A stretch of 64,000 nt of DNA from Bacillus sp. FJAT-50079 (GCF_018343515.1 NZ_JAGYPD010000003.1:202116-266115); one strand, 5' to 3'. Shown: positions 18,270-27,737, counted from the first letter of the stretch. Notes: a model not told the origin generated them from the letters alone. Numbers and translations: made by a program.

Positions 18270-19663
18270 GCTGCGATATCTCCTTTATCATATTTCTTTT
18301 TTGTGATGGTCCAACCAGTGAAACCAAAAATAATGTTGATAAGTGGAACGAGAAATACAAAGAAGCTATATGGAATGAATTCACCTGGACTTACACCGAG
18401 AATCCCAACTGCAAAGACAACAGGAACACTCCAAGGAACAAGGTTAATTCCGACTGTACCGGCAGCCTCTACACTTCGCGATAAGTTCTTTGTATCGATT
18501 CCCATATCTTTATATTTTTTCGTAAAGGTTCGAGCTGGTAAAATAATCGCTAAAAATTGCGCACCGCTCGCAAAAGCAACAACGAATGTGGATAGGATCG
18601 TTGAGCTAATAAGCATCCCAGTAGAGCGCACTTTCTCCATTATTTTTCCAGTCAACACATTAAAGGCTCCAGTTTCTTCTAAAATTCCTCCGAACGCTGT
18701 GGCGATGATCAACAACGCAACGGTTCCTAGCATCGACATAAGGCCACCCTGATTAAGTAAGGAATCGACGGCTTCGATTTCGGTCGTAACTGAAAAACCA
18801 TTCGTCATCACTTTCACAATTTCTGTCACAGATATTCCTTGAAAAATAACTGCAAGCAAGCCGCCAAGTAAGCTGACTCCGATTAAGGCTGGAATGGCAG
18901 GGGCGCGTTTAATCATCAAATAAATAGTAAGAAGCGGCATAAGCAATAATAGCGGATGAATAGTAAATGCGCCTTGTAAGGCATGAGTAATAATATCTAT
19001 ATTTTCCGTACTTACCGTGCTGTTCGTTGCTCCAAAAAGTCCGGCCACCCAATACATAAGGATAGCGATCGCAAATGCGGGGATAGTGTCCCAGAGCATA
19101 TGCTTAATATGACTAAATAAATCTGTATCGGCCATCACAGGTGCGATATTCGTTGTATCGGACACTGGCGAAAGCTTATCGCCAAAATAGGCGCCTGAAA
19201 TGACTGCCCCAGCAACGAGCCCTGGGGAAAAGCCAAGTCCTTCTCCAATCACCATAAAGGCAAGCCCGATTGTGGCAATCGATATAAAGGAACTTCCTAG
19301 GGTAATAGAAACAATTCCTGTTACAAGGGCAACGAGTGGAACGAACAAAGATGGTTTCATGATCGATAGTCCATAATAAATGATGGTAGGGATCACCCCA
19401 CTTGCGATCCATGTACCTACGATGATGCCAATAATAAGGAGAATAAACACGGCTGGTAATGCCCTTGCAACTCCATTCACCATCATTTTTTCTACTTCAT
19501 GCCAACTCCAACCGCGTGCAATGGCAACAATGGCTCCTGCCAAAACGCCGATCAGTAATGGGATATGCATGCCTGCTTTCCATATAAATATCGAAGCGGT
19601 CGCGGAACCGATTAAAGCAAGCATCGGTATGAGCGCTAGCCAGATTGAAAGTTCCTTTTTCAT
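18266..19663 (-). CDS. NhaC-family Na+/H+ antiporter
   Basis: This 465-residue integral membrane protein has about a dozen hydrophobic segments and the NhaC-type core GAYFGDKLSPVSDTTNIAP (about 158-176), where the Asp residues are expected to bind ions. Family members exchange Na+ for protons, and some couple organic ions such as malate and lactate. It is first in a two-gene unit with the PqqB-like hydrolase, hinting that the antiporter moves a substrate or product of that enzyme (inference). GAGGAGAG precedes the ATG. Confidence 0.87.
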   Translation of the reverse strand: MKKELSIWLALIPMLALIGSATASIFIWKAGMHIPLLIGVLAGAIVAIARGWSWHEVEKMMVNGVARALPAVFILLIIGIIVGTWIASGVIPTIIYYGLSIMKPSLFVPLVALVTGIVSITLGSSFISIATIGLAFMVIGEGLGFSPGLVAGAVISGAYFGDKLSPVSDTTNIAPVMADTDLFSHIKHMLWDTIPAFAIAILMYWVAGLFGATNSTVSTENIDIITHALQGAFTIHPLLLLMPLLTIYLMIKRAPAIPALIGVSLLGGLLAVIFQGISVTEIVKVMTNGFSVTTEIEAVDSLLNQGGLMSMLGTVALLIIATAFGGILEETGAFNVLTGKIMEKVRSTGMLISSTILSTFVVAFASGAQFLAIILPARTFTKKYKDMGIDTKNLSRSVEAAGTVGINLVPWSVPVVFAVGILGVSPGEFIPYSFFVFLVPLINIIFGFTGWTITKKKYDKGDIAA

Positions 19664-20007
19664 GAATCATCTACTCTCCTCACTTGGTGTGAAAAATTAA
19701 ATAGTATTATCCCGAAAAGAGAGGGATTAATCGTTTCATATTTAACTTTTTGTCGCATTGGTGCTTTAACGCTCAAACGCATTTATGTGGAATAGTATAG
19801 CATAAATTCTAGTACTAGCACAGACGGAATTTAGAATGGTAATTTTGTAATATCGTGTATTTGAAAGTAAAAAAATTCCATAAGGAATCGCTATTTTAAT
19901 AGCAGTTACTTCTTTTTTTCTATTGGATAACAACTGTCCCAATCTACTGTTTTACTCCAATCCGGAAATGGCAAACAAATAATTATTATTCAAGGATAAA
20001 TTTATTC
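19664..20007. other. AT-rich intergenic spacer
   Basis: No coding frame is convincing. A hairpin at about 19880-19918 (GCTATTTTAATAGC core, A-run before and T-run after) could stop transcripts in both directions. Otherwise I see nothing. Confidence 0.5.
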
Positions 20008-20036
20008 TTGTAATTATAAAAATGTTATGTTATATT
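20008..20036 (+). promoter_or_regulatory. Promoter of the ribose-type operon
   Basis: A -35 TTGTAA (20008-20013) and a -10 TATATT (20031-20036) are 17 bp apart. Three copies of the operator TGGAATCGGTTACA lie just downstream, placed to block initiation or elongation. Confidence 0.65.
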
Positions 20037-20043
20037 AAAAACA

Positions 20044-20201
20044 TGGAATCGGTTACACATAGAATCCATAATGTGGAATCGGTTACACAAAAACACCAAA
20101 AGAAGGTATGTCTAATGGTTACCATGAGAGATGCAGCAAACTTGGGTAAAGTGTCAGTAATAAATGTTTCAATTTATATCAACAATGTGGAATCGGTTAC
20201 A
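20044..20201 (+). promoter_or_regulatory. Three LacI-type operators
   Basis: The identical 14-mer TGGAATCGGTTACA occurs at 20044-20057, 20074-20087 and 20188-20201. It fits the LacI/CcpA-class pattern TGNAANCGNTTNCA, so it may be read by the encoded LacI protein, by CcpA, or both. The first two are 30 bp apart, about three helical turns, and the second and third are one duplication unit (114 bp) apart. A variant, TGGAACGGGTTACA, is found inside rbsK at 21454. Confidence 0.75.
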
Positions 20202-20204
20202 TAA
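20115..20204 (+). CDS. HTH-only peptide from a partial duplication of the LacI gene
   Basis: A 29-codon frame starts VTMRDAANLGKVSVINVS and stops within the third operator. It matches the first 24 residues of the LacI regulator that follows, then ends in VESVT encoded by the operator itself. It lies in the first copy of a diverged tandem 114-bp repeat (20073-20186 and 20187-20300) covering operator, leader and gene start. A weak AGAAGG precedes it. Conserved HTH residues have changed (TVSRYINN became NVSIYINN), so it may be non-functional, or could simply be decayed. Confidence 0.4.
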   Translation: MVTMRDAANLGKVSVINVSIYINNVESVT

Positions 20205-20227
20205 AAAGTGTCAAAAGAGGTCTGTCT

Positions 20228-21211
20228 ATGGTTACAATGAAAGATGTGGCAAACATGGCTAATGTATCTGTTGCAACTGTTTCAAGATATATTAATAATA
20301 GCGGATATGTTAGTGAGGATGCTCGAATAAAAGTTCAAAAAGCAATTGAGAAATTGAAATATTCACCAAATGAGGTTGCTCGTTCATTATATCAGAAGCA
20401 ATCCAAATTTATTGGGTTACTTCTACCTGATATTACGAATCCCTTTTTCACCTTATTGGCTAAAGGAGCCGAAGATAGATTAAATGAATCGGATTATGCG
20501 TTAATATTATGTAATGTTCAAGATGATTTTCAAAAAGCTAAGGAGTACACAAATATATTCCAGAGAAATAATGTAGCTGGTATTATTTCTGCTATTGAGT
20601 TTCACGATGAATTAATTATAAATATCCCTTTTGTTGCAATAGATAGAATAACAGGGAAAGAGGAATATGTTGTTTATTCTGATGATTATCAAGGTGGAGT
20701 TTTAGCAGCTGAAGCAATTACTAAAAGAAATGCTAAAGAAATATTAATTTTATCTGGACCGAGTCATTTAATTAAATCCAAAGAGCGCCTTCAAGGAATG
20801 TTAAGCGTTTTAAATGAATGCAATGTCAAGTATCACCTTTACGAAGTGCCATCTTATCGTTTAAAGGATGTCGATTCTTTTTTAAATAGTATTTTTATTG
20901 AATATCCAAATATTGATTCGATCATTGCTTCTAACGACTTGCATGCATTAGCTACATTAAAGAAAGCAGCGGAATCTGGAATACGTATCCCAGAAGAAGT
21001 TCAAATTATTGGTTATGATGATATTGAGTTTTCAGAACTCTCATTCCCTGGTTTGTCTACTATCTCACAACCAATATATGAAATGGGTAAGGTAGGAGCC
21101 GATTTGTTATTAAAGTTAGTTAATAATAAAAGAATAGAAAAAAAGAAAATTAAATTACCAGTTAAGTTTATTGAAAGAGACACGCTAAGAAAGGAGGGGG
21201 GAAATGAATAA
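20228..21211 (+). CDS. rbsR: LacI-family regulator of the ribose-type operon
   Basis: The 327-residue repressor has an N-terminal LacI helix-turn-helix and hinge (about 1-58, VTMKDVANMANVSVATVSRY) followed by a periplasmic-binding-like effector domain. It heads an operon for a ribose-type transporter and pentose enzymes and overlaps rbsK by eight bases. Three operators stand in its leader, so it is probably autoregulated. The effector is likely the transported pentose or its phosphate; the name rbsR rests on context. Confidence 0.85.
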   Translation: MVTMKDVANMANVSVATVSRYINNSGYVSEDARIKVQKAIEKLKYSPNEVARSLYQKQSKFIGLLLPDITNPFFTLLAKGAEDRLNESDYALILCNVQDDFQKAKEYTNIFQRNNVAGIISAIEFHDELIINIPFVAIDRITGKEEYVVYSDDYQGGVLAAEAITKRNAKEILILSGPSHLIKSKERLQGMLSVLNECNVKYHLYEVPSYRLKDVDSFLNSIFIEYPNIDSIIASNDLHALATLKKAAESGIRIPEEVQIIGYDDIEFSELSFPGLSTISQPIYEMGKVGADLLLKLVNNKRIEKKKIKLPVKFIERDTLRKEGGNE

Positions 21212-22109
21212 AGTTACAGTTGTCGGAAGTATTTCAACTGATTTTGTTGTAACTACTCTTTTTAGACCAAAAGTTGGTGAAACTGTTGCTGGAGAACAGT
21301 TTAATACAAGTTTTGGAGGAAAAGGTGCAAATCAGGCGGTAGCTGCTGCACGATTAGGTGCACAAGTTAACATGATTGGAGCAGTAGGTACCGATGTTTT
21401 TGGTGATAAATTAATAGAGAACTTAATAAAAAATAATATTAATGTTGGCAATGTGGAACGGGTTACAGGTATTGAATCTGGCTCTGCACATATAACAATA
21501 AGCAACAATGATAATTCCATTGTATATATTGCAGGTGCCAATGATGAGCTAAGTAGTGATGCAATAGAAAAGGCAATGGATGTGATTAGAAACTCGGATA
21601 TTATTCTCGTACAGAATGAAACTTCTAAAGAAATTGTGGAAAAAGTTATTAATATAGCTTATGAATTGAAAATACCACTCATTTATAACCCAGCACCTGC
21701 AAGGGCTGTGGATCAGGAGATGCTTGAAAAAGTAACTTATATTACACCTAATGAAAGTGAATTTAAGATGTTATTTCCTGGTTTGACTTTAGAAGAAGGG
21801 GTCAAAAAATATTCAAATAAATTAATTATTACTCTTGGTTCAAGAGGAGTAGTATTTAATAATTCCAATGAAACCGTTCACGTACCTGCTTGTCAGGTTA
21901 AACCAATTGATACAACAGGTGCGGGAGATACGTTTAATGGTGCACTTGCTTACGCTTTAGCAAATAAAATGTCTCTAGAGGACAGTTTGAAATTTAGTAA
22001 TCTAGCAGCTGCTCTTTCTATACAAAAATTTGGTGCGCAAGGTGGTATGCCAACATTGGAAGAGATGAAGGGAAATCATAATTATGAAGTTAAATGGAAT
22101 ATTGAATAG
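21204..22109 (+). CDS. rbsK: Ribokinase
   Basis: This 301-residue PfkB-family kinase phosphorylates ribose, or a similar pentose, at O5. The substrate GGKGANQAVAAARLG motif (about 40-54) and the catalytic DTTGAGDTFNGALAYAL motif (about 236-252) are both intact. Translation is coupled to the upstream regulator and overlaps rbsD by 26 bases. A variant of the operon's operator lies within the coding sequence. Confidence 0.92.
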   Translation: MNKVTVVGSISTDFVVTTLFRPKVGETVAGEQFNTSFGGKGANQAVAAARLGAQVNMIGAVGTDVFGDKLIENLIKNNINVGNVERVTGIESGSAHITISNNDNSIVYIAGANDELSSDAIEKAMDVIRNSDIILVQNETSKEIVEKVINIAYELKIPLIYNPAPARAVDQEMLEKVTYITPNESEFKMLFPGLTLEEGVKKYSNKLIITLGSRGVVFNNSNETVHVPACQVKPIDTTGAGDTFNGALAYALANKMSLEDSLKFSNLAAALSIQKFGAQGGMPTLEEMKGNHNYEVKWNIE

Positions 22110-22479
22110 TGATATATCCAAAGTATTATCAGATTTGGGTCATACGGATTGGATTGTTATAGGGGATGCAGGCTTACCTGTGCCAGAAGATGTTAAAAAA
22201 ATTGATTTATCATTAAAAATAGGTATCCCTTCTTTTGTAGAGGTTTTGCAAGAAATAGTATTGGACATGGAAGTAGAATCAGTAATTGTTGCCGAAGAAA
22301 TAAAAAAGGAAAATACTGAACAACTAAAAAACATAGAAAAAATTATTGGAAATAAACCTATTCATTTTGTTTCTCATGCAGAATTTAAAATTAAAACTAG
22401 ATTTGCTAAAACGATTATTAGAACCGGTGAAGCAACACCGTTTTCTAATATCATCTTACAAGCTGGTGTGATTTTTTAA
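22084..22479 (+). CDS. rbsD: D-ribose pyranase
   Basis: The 131-residue protein has the RbsD length and signatures: KLNGILNSDISKVL, the catalytic His in LGHTDWIVIGDAGLP, and the C-terminal TRFAKTIIRTGEATPFSNIIL. It speeds conversion of pyranose to furanose ribose so that ribokinase can act. The ATG lies inside the rbsK end. A second RbsD/FucU-type mutarotase gene lies farther along the same operon. Confidence 0.92.
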   Translation: MKLNGILNSDISKVLSDLGHTDWIVIGDAGLPVPEDVKKIDLSLKIGIPSFVEVLQEIVLDMEVESVIVAEEIKKENTEQLKNIEKIIGNKPIHFVSHAEFKIKTRFAKTIIRTGEATPFSNIILQAGVIF

Positions 22480-22520
22480 AAGTAGTTGTGGAAAATATTG
22501 AATATGAAAGGAGTACGCAC

Positions 22521-24032
22521 GTGAGAATATCGATGCTTGATATCGAAAAATCATTTGGGAACAATAAAGTATTAGATAAAGCTAGGATAGATATTGTTCC
22601 TGGTGAAGTCCATGCATTTATGGGAGAAAATGGCGCTGGAAAGTCTACATTGATGAATATTTTAACGGGTGTTCATAAAAAAGATGCTGGTAAAATTCTT
22701 ATCAACGATGTTGAAACCGAATTCAGCAATCCGAAGGAAGCAGAAAAAAACGGGATATCTTTCATATATCAAGAACTTAATGTTTTGCCAGATATGACGA
22801 TCGAAGAAAATTTATTTTTGAATAAAGAAATTACAAAGAAATTCGGCTTTGTTGATAAGAAAGCAATGCGAGAAAAGTCAAAAGAAGTTTTAAAATCTCT
22901 AGGTGTTAATATTGATCCAAACACGGTAATGTCGAATTTATCAGTTGGAGAACAGCAGATGGTTGAGATATGTAAAGCGCTCATGACTAACGCAAAAGTG
23001 ATTATTATGGATGAGCCTACATCAGCACTAACTGATGCAGAGACAAGACGTTTGTTTGAAGTTATAAGTAATCTTCGTGCTAACAAAGTTTCGATTATAT
23101 ATATTTCTCATAGAATGGAAGAAATCTTTGAGATTTCAAATAGAATTACTGTTCAGAGAGATGGTCAATATATTGGAACAAAAAACACGACAGATACTAC
23201 TGAAGATGAATTAGTTAAGATGATGATTGGACGAGAGTTGAAAGAAAGATACCCTTTAAGAAACAATGAAATTGGTGAAGTATTATTTGAAGTTAGTAAT
23301 CTATCAGTTGAAAATGTTATTAATAATATTTCCTTTACAGTTCGAGCAGGAGAGATTTTAGGGTTTAGTGGCCTGATGGGATCTGGAAGATCAGAAATAA
23401 TGTACGCTTTATTTGGTGATGTAGCGAAGTCGAGTGGAGTTATAAAAATTAATGGTAAAGAAGTAAATATTAAATCACCTAAAGATGCAATGGATCATGG
23501 TATAGGCTTTATCACAGAAGATAGAAAAAACGAAGGCTTACTGTTAAATAAAAGTATAAAAGAGAATATTACTTTGTCCAACTTTAATAGCTTATCTAGT
23601 AATGGATTTATAAAATCTGAAATGGAAAAACAGGCAGCCGAAAACTCTAATAAAATGTTTAATGTTAAAACTCAGAGTATTAATACTGAAACTGGAAATT
23701 TAAGTGGTGGGAATCAGCAAAAAGTTGTTATTGCAAAATGGGTCTTAACCGATCCTAAAGTATTAATTTTAGATGAACCAACACGAGGAGTGGATGTCGG
23801 AGCTAAAAAGGAAATCTATAATATCATTAATGATCTTTCTAAAAAAGGTATCGCAATTATTATTGTTTCATCAGATTTACCAGAAGTAATCGGGATGAGT
23901 GATAGAATTGCGGTAATGCACGAAGGTAAATTACAAGGAATATTGGATAAAGAAGACGCTACTCAGGAGAATATAATGACATTAGCAACAGGCGGTGATA
24001 TTTATGGAAATGATAAAAAAGACATCAAGTAA
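22521..24032 (+). CDS. rbsA: Ribose-type ABC importer ATPase (two ABC domains)
   Basis: This 503-residue membrane-associated ATPase has two nucleotide-binding domains in tandem. The first has GENGAGKST, LSVGEQQMVEICKAL and VIIMDEPTSALTD; the second has a degenerate GLMGSGRSE, LSGGNQQKVVIAKW and VLILDEPTRGVD. That asymmetry is normal for RbsA, MglA and XylG. The frame opens at 22488, but AAAGGAG at 22507-22513 positions the GTG at 22521. Partners are the permease and binding protein directly downstream. Confidence 0.92.
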   Translation: MRISMLDIEKSFGNNKVLDKARIDIVPGEVHAFMGENGAGKSTLMNILTGVHKKDAGKILINDVETEFSNPKEAEKNGISFIYQELNVLPDMTIEENLFLNKEITKKFGFVDKKAMREKSKEVLKSLGVNIDPNTVMSNLSVGEQQMVEICKALMTNAKVIIMDEPTSALTDAETRRLFEVISNLRANKVSIIYISHRMEEIFEISNRITVQRDGQYIGTKNTTDTTEDELVKMMIGRELKERYPLRNNEIGEVLFEVSNLSVENVINNISFTVRAGEILGFSGLMGSGRSEIMYALFGDVAKSSGVIKINGKEVNIKSPKDAMDHGIGFITEDRKNEGLLLNKSIKENITLSNFNSLSSNGFIKSEMEKQAAENSNKMFNVKTQSINTETGNLSGGNQQKVVIAKWVLTDPKVLILDEPTRGVDVGAKKEIYNIINDLSKKGIAIIIVSSDLPEVIGMSDRIAVMHEGKLQGILDKEDATQENIMTLATGGDIYGNDKKDIK

Positions 24033-24966
24033 TCTGCAAAAATATGGTGTAGTAATAGCGTTTATAGTTTTAATTGTATTTTTATCTACTGCAAGTTCAC
24101 AATTCTTTACTACAGATAATATGTGGACTTTATTGCGACAAGCGTCAGTTAATGGGTTAATAGCCTTTGGTATGACTTTAGTAATTTTAACAGCTGGAAT
24201 TGATCTATCAGTGGGATCGACATTAGCACTTAGTGGAGCATTATTTGCTGGCATGGTAGTTAATCTACATGTTCCTATTCCAATTGCTATAGTTATAGCT
24301 TTAATTTTTGGATTAGTATTAGGGTTAGTCTCAGGCTTTTTAGTAGGTAAGGCAAAATTGCAGCCGTTCATTGCAACTTTAGTAACGCTAACTGTTTATC
24401 GTGGAATCACCTTAATTTATACCGAAGGAAGACCAATATCTAATATTACAAGTGATGAGTACGCTATGTCTGGTGTATTAGAATTCATCGGTAGAGGCAG
24501 TATTCTAGGTATTCCAGTTCCAGTTATTATTTTGTTTATTGCTTTTGTAATATTTTATATTTTGCTAAATAAGACCGTTATGGGAAGAAGAATCTATGCT
24601 GTTGGTTCAAATGAAAAGACTGCTCGATTATCGGGTATAAATACTGTCAAAGTAAAAATCTTTGTTTATGCGGTTTCAGGTGTTATGTCAGCATTAGCTG
24701 CTTTGATTTTAGTTTCAAGGTTAAATTCGGCACAACCGACATTAGGGATTGGATATGAATTAGATGCTATTGCTGCCGTGGCTATTGGTGGTACTAGTAT
24801 GGAAGGAGGAAGAGGAACAATTACAGGGACACTGTTAGGTGTATTAATAATAGCAGTGTTAAGTAATGGTATGAATATATTAGGTATCTCATCGTATTTC
24901 CAAGATGTGGTGAAAGGTATTGTAATTTTAGTAGCAGTATTATCTGACAGAAAAGCATCTAAATAA
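24004..24966 (+). CDS. rbsC: Ribose-type ABC importer permease
   Basis: The 320-residue membrane protein has eight to ten hydrophobic helices and RbsC hallmarks GMTLVILTAGIDLSVGS and AVAIGGTSMEGGRGTITGT. It overlaps the end of the ATPase gene by 29 bases, indicating coupling. The ATG at 24004 follows AGGCGGTGA; an in-frame GTG at 23995 lies inside that site. Confidence 0.92.
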   Translation: MEMIKKTSSNLQKYGVVIAFIVLIVFLSTASSQFFTTDNMWTLLRQASVNGLIAFGMTLVILTAGIDLSVGSTLALSGALFAGMVVNLHVPIPIAIVIALIFGLVLGLVSGFLVGKAKLQPFIATLVTLTVYRGITLIYTEGRPISNITSDEYAMSGVLEFIGRGSILGIPVPVIILFIAFVIFYILLNKTVMGRRIYAVGSNEKTARLSGINTVKVKIFVYAVSGVMSALAALILVSRLNSAQPTLGIGYELDAIAAVAIGGTSMEGGRGTITGTLLGVLIIAVLSNGMNILGISSYFQDVVKGIVILVAVLSDRKASK

Positions 24967-24980
24967 GGGAGAGAAAAATT

Positions 24981-25934
24981 ATGAAAAAATTATTTAAATT
25001 ATTATTTGTAATTTCATTAATCGCATCAGTATTAGTTGGGTGTTCTACTGGATCTGAAGGAAACAAAAATGAATCTTCAGGTGGAGATAGTAAGACAACA
25101 GGAAAAATTGGATTTTCAATTTCTACATTAAATAATCCATTCTTTGTATCAATGGCTGACGGAGCAAAAGCAAAAGCTAAGGAATTAGGAATTGAATTAA
25201 AAATTGTTGATGCAGGAAACGATACAGCTAAACAAAGTACGGATATTGAAGACTTAATTACTTCAGGTGTTGATGTTTTAATCGTAAATCCAGAAGATTC
25301 AGCAGCAGTTGGCCCTGCAATTCAAAGTGCTATTGATAAAGGTATTAAGGTAATTGCGGTGGATAGAACTGTTGAGGGTGCAACAGTTGATACGTATATT
25401 GGAACAGATAATGTAAAAGCAGGAGAAGCGGTTGGCGAGGAACTTTTAACGATACTTGAAGAAGGAACTGATATCGCTATATTAGAAGGTGTTCCCGGAG
25501 CATCAAGCGCTATTGATAGACATCAAGGATTTTTAAATTCATTAAAGGGCAATGTAAATATTGTAGCATCACAAACAGCTAACTATGATAGAGCTGAAGG
25601 TATGACAGTAACAGAGAATATTCTTCAAGCAAACCCAAATATTAAAGCTATTGTTGCTGCTAATGATGAAATGGCACTAGGTGCGATTGAAGCGATCATT
25701 TCATCAAATAAAAAGCCTGGTGAAGATATCATCGTAACAGGTTTCGATGCAGGGGAAGACGCAATTAACTCAGTTAAGAAAGGTACAATGTTATTTACTG
25801 TGGAACAACAAACAGTAAAAATGGGCGAATTAGCTGTTGAAAATGCTTTAAAAATGATTAATGGCGAAGAATATGAAAGTGAAGTTCCAATTGATGTAAC
25901 CCTATTGGATATCAAAGCACTTGAAAATCAATAA
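24981..25934 (+). CDS. rbsB: Ribose-type solute-binding lipoprotein
   Basis: The 317-residue family 2 binding protein has a lipobox LVGC (about 18-21), a short serine/glycine tether and the binding fold beginning KIGFSISTLNNPFFVSM. Ligand-contact segments such as DRTVEG and TGFDAGEDA resemble RbsB. The natural ligand could be ribose or another pentose handled by the downstream enzymes. Confidence 0.92.
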   Translation: MKKLFKLLFVISLIASVLVGCSTGSEGNKNESSGGDSKTTGKIGFSISTLNNPFFVSMADGAKAKAKELGIELKIVDAGNDTAKQSTDIEDLITSGVDVLIVNPEDSAAVGPAIQSAIDKGIKVIAVDRTVEGATVDTYIGTDNVKAGEAVGEELLTILEEGTDIAILEGVPGASSAIDRHQGFLNSLKGNVNIVASQTANYDRAEGMTVTENILQANPNIKAIVAANDEMALGAIEAIISSNKKPGEDIIVTGFDAGEDAINSVKKGTMLFTVEQQTVKMGELAVENALKMINGEEYESEVPIDVTLLDIKALENQ

Positions 25935-25957
25935 GAATACAATTCGAGGCGATAACA

Positions 25958-26386
25958 ATGTTAAAGAAGATTTCTAATATCATTCCTCCAGATTTGATGA
26001 AATATATGATGGAAATGGGACATTCAGATAGACTGGTAATTTCCGATGCAAACTTTCCCGCTCAGTCAAATTCAAAAAGATACATTGAAGTTTGCGGTGT
26101 TAAGACAGATGAGTTATTAGAAGCGATCTTGGAATTTTTCCCATTAGATAATTTCATAGATTACCCCGTAATCTTAATGAAAAACCGTGAATCTGAGCCG
26201 GTTCCAGAAGTGTGGGAGAACTACCGATCAATTATTAAAGAAAATGATACAGAAGAATCATTTACTGAATTCTATTTTGAAGAGCGACTTGATTTTTATG
26301 AAGCGGCAAAAACAGCATATTGTGTTGTTCAAACTACTGATACTAGGAGATATGCTAATATCATCATCCAAAAAGGAGTTTGCTGA
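25958..26386 (+). CDS. FucU/RbsD-family sugar mutarotase
   Basis: This 142-residue protein resembles L-fucose mutarotase FucU: IPPDLMKYMMEMGHSDRLVISDANFPA carries the catalytic His, and the C-terminus TTDTRRYANIIIQKGVC is typical. It flips anomers of a hexose or pentose. A second mutarotase beside rbsD suggests the operon handles another sugar, perhaps of L-configuration as in FucU (inference). It follows rbsB by 23 bases. Confidence 0.87.
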   Translation: MLKKISNIIPPDLMKYMMEMGHSDRLVISDANFPAQSNSKRYIEVCGVKTDELLEAILEFFPLDNFIDYPVILMKNRESEPVPEVWENYRSIIKENDTEESFTEFYFEERLDFYEAAKTAYCVVQTTDTRRYANIIIQKGVC

Positions 26387-26415
26387 TTTTCTCAAAGTAT
26401 AAGGGAGCGTATGGA

Positions 26416-27711
26416 ATGAAAAAACTATTTATTGAAGCACAAAATGCTTTAACTCAACAATTAGAAGAAGCATCCAAGAATGATAATTTAGTAGTAAAAA
26501 ATGTAATACATGATGAAGCAACTATTAAAGAAGTTTTTGAAAAAGGCGAGGGCATTTTCAGATTACTCCCTTCATTTGTTCCGAGGAGATTCGGTAAAGC
26601 TGGACGTAGATTGAAGTTACATCCGGATGATTACTTTGCATATGGTATGAAACGCGGTTCAATTACTGAACGTTGGCTTTCTTCCACAATCGCTGCACAA
26701 AATGGTGAAGATGCCAAAGCTGATGAAGGACTAAGTTATGTAAGCGTTGATTATTCTACTGATGATAAATTTTCTTTAAAAGAAGCAATCGAAGTTCTTG
26801 GAGAGGATATAGTCGGTAAGGAATTGATGGATAAATATAATGGATGGCCAATGTATTCGAAATTCTTCGATAATATGAACCCGCTGTTCCACCATTTGCA
26901 TTTATCTTTTAAGGATGCTGCGAAAGTAGGTAAATTAGGTAAACCTGAGGCATATTATTTTCCAAAGCAAATGAATAATCATACAGGTGAAGCAAATTAT
27001 ACCTATTTTGGATTTGATCCAGATGTTGATCTAAATGAAATAAAACAAAGATTGTCGAATTTTAAAGATGATGATACAAGGATTACTGAGCTATCTCGCG
27101 CATATCGAGTGGAGCTTGGTACAGGATGGTATACTCCCGAAGGAGTAATACATGCACCTGCATCAGTATTGACTTATGAACCACAGTGGAACTCAGATGT
27201 AAACTCTGTTTTTGAAAATATTGTCTCAGGAGAAGTATATCCACCTGAAATGTTAGACGAAGAGTTGCCTCCTGAAGAACAGGGAAATGTTGATGCAGTT
27301 CTAAATTTATTAGACTGGGAAAAGAACGTAGACCCACACTATAAAAAACGCTACTTTAGAAAACCGATTATAGAGGTAGATAACAGTAAATATTGCCAAA
27401 AATGGATTACGTATGGCAATGACTTCTTTGCTGCTAAAGAATTGACTGTTAATCCTAGTGAATCAATTACTATTAAAGACAACGCAGCTTATGGATGCAT
27501 TATTATACAAGGACACGGTAAGTTTGGTGTTTATGATGCTGAATCACCAACGTTGCTTCGTTTTGGACAACAGAGTTCCGATGAATTTTACGTATCTGAA
27601 AAGGCAGCAACAGAAGGAGTAACTATTACAAATAATAGTAAAGTAGAACCTTTAGTTATATTAAAACATTTTGGTCCAAATTGTCCAAATGTCCCTTCAG
27701 TTGAACAATAA
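26416..27711 (+). CDS. Large cupin, phosphomannose-isomerase-like; candidate aldose isomerase
   Basis: This 431-residue soluble protein has a cupin fold like class I mannose-6-phosphate isomerases. Possible metal ligands are HHLHL (about 157-161), Glu in GKPEAYYF and His in TPEGVIHAP. It is much longer than the known cupin D-lyxose isomerases and carries a second C-terminal cupin-like segment (about 335-425). The operon has a ketose kinase and two epimerases but no recognised aldose isomerase, so this is the natural candidate for that step (inference). The frame opens at 26380, but GGGAG sets the ATG at 26416. Confidence 0.7.
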   Translation: MKKLFIEAQNALTQQLEEASKNDNLVVKNVIHDEATIKEVFEKGEGIFRLLPSFVPRRFGKAGRRLKLHPDDYFAYGMKRGSITERWLSSTIAAQNGEDAKADEGLSYVSVDYSTDDKFSLKEAIEVLGEDIVGKELMDKYNGWPMYSKFFDNMNPLFHHLHLSFKDAAKVGKLGKPEAYYFPKQMNNHTGEANYTYFGFDPDVDLNEIKQRLSNFKDDDTRITELSRAYRVELGTGWYTPEGVIHAPASVLTYEPQWNSDVNSVFENIVSGEVYPPEMLDEELPPEEQGNVDAVLNLLDWEKNVDPHYKKRYFRKPIIEVDNSKYCQKWITYGNDFFAAKELTVNPSESITIKDNAAYGCIIIQGHGKFGVYDAESPTLLRFGQQSSDEFYVSEKAATEGVTITNNSKVEPLVILKHFGPNCPNVPSVEQ

Positions 27712-27737
27712 ATTTTATTCTGAATAATAGAAGTATT

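Noticed and set aside
19880-19918. Hairpin as the terminator of the antiporter gene
   Set aside because: The antiporter is transcribed leftward from 19663, so this hairpin lies upstream of its start, not after its end.
20022-20204. A longer 60-codon version of the mini-LacI peptide
   Set aside because: Its first 31 codons are translated operators and promoter region, with no ribosome binding site; only the part homologous to LacI is plausible.
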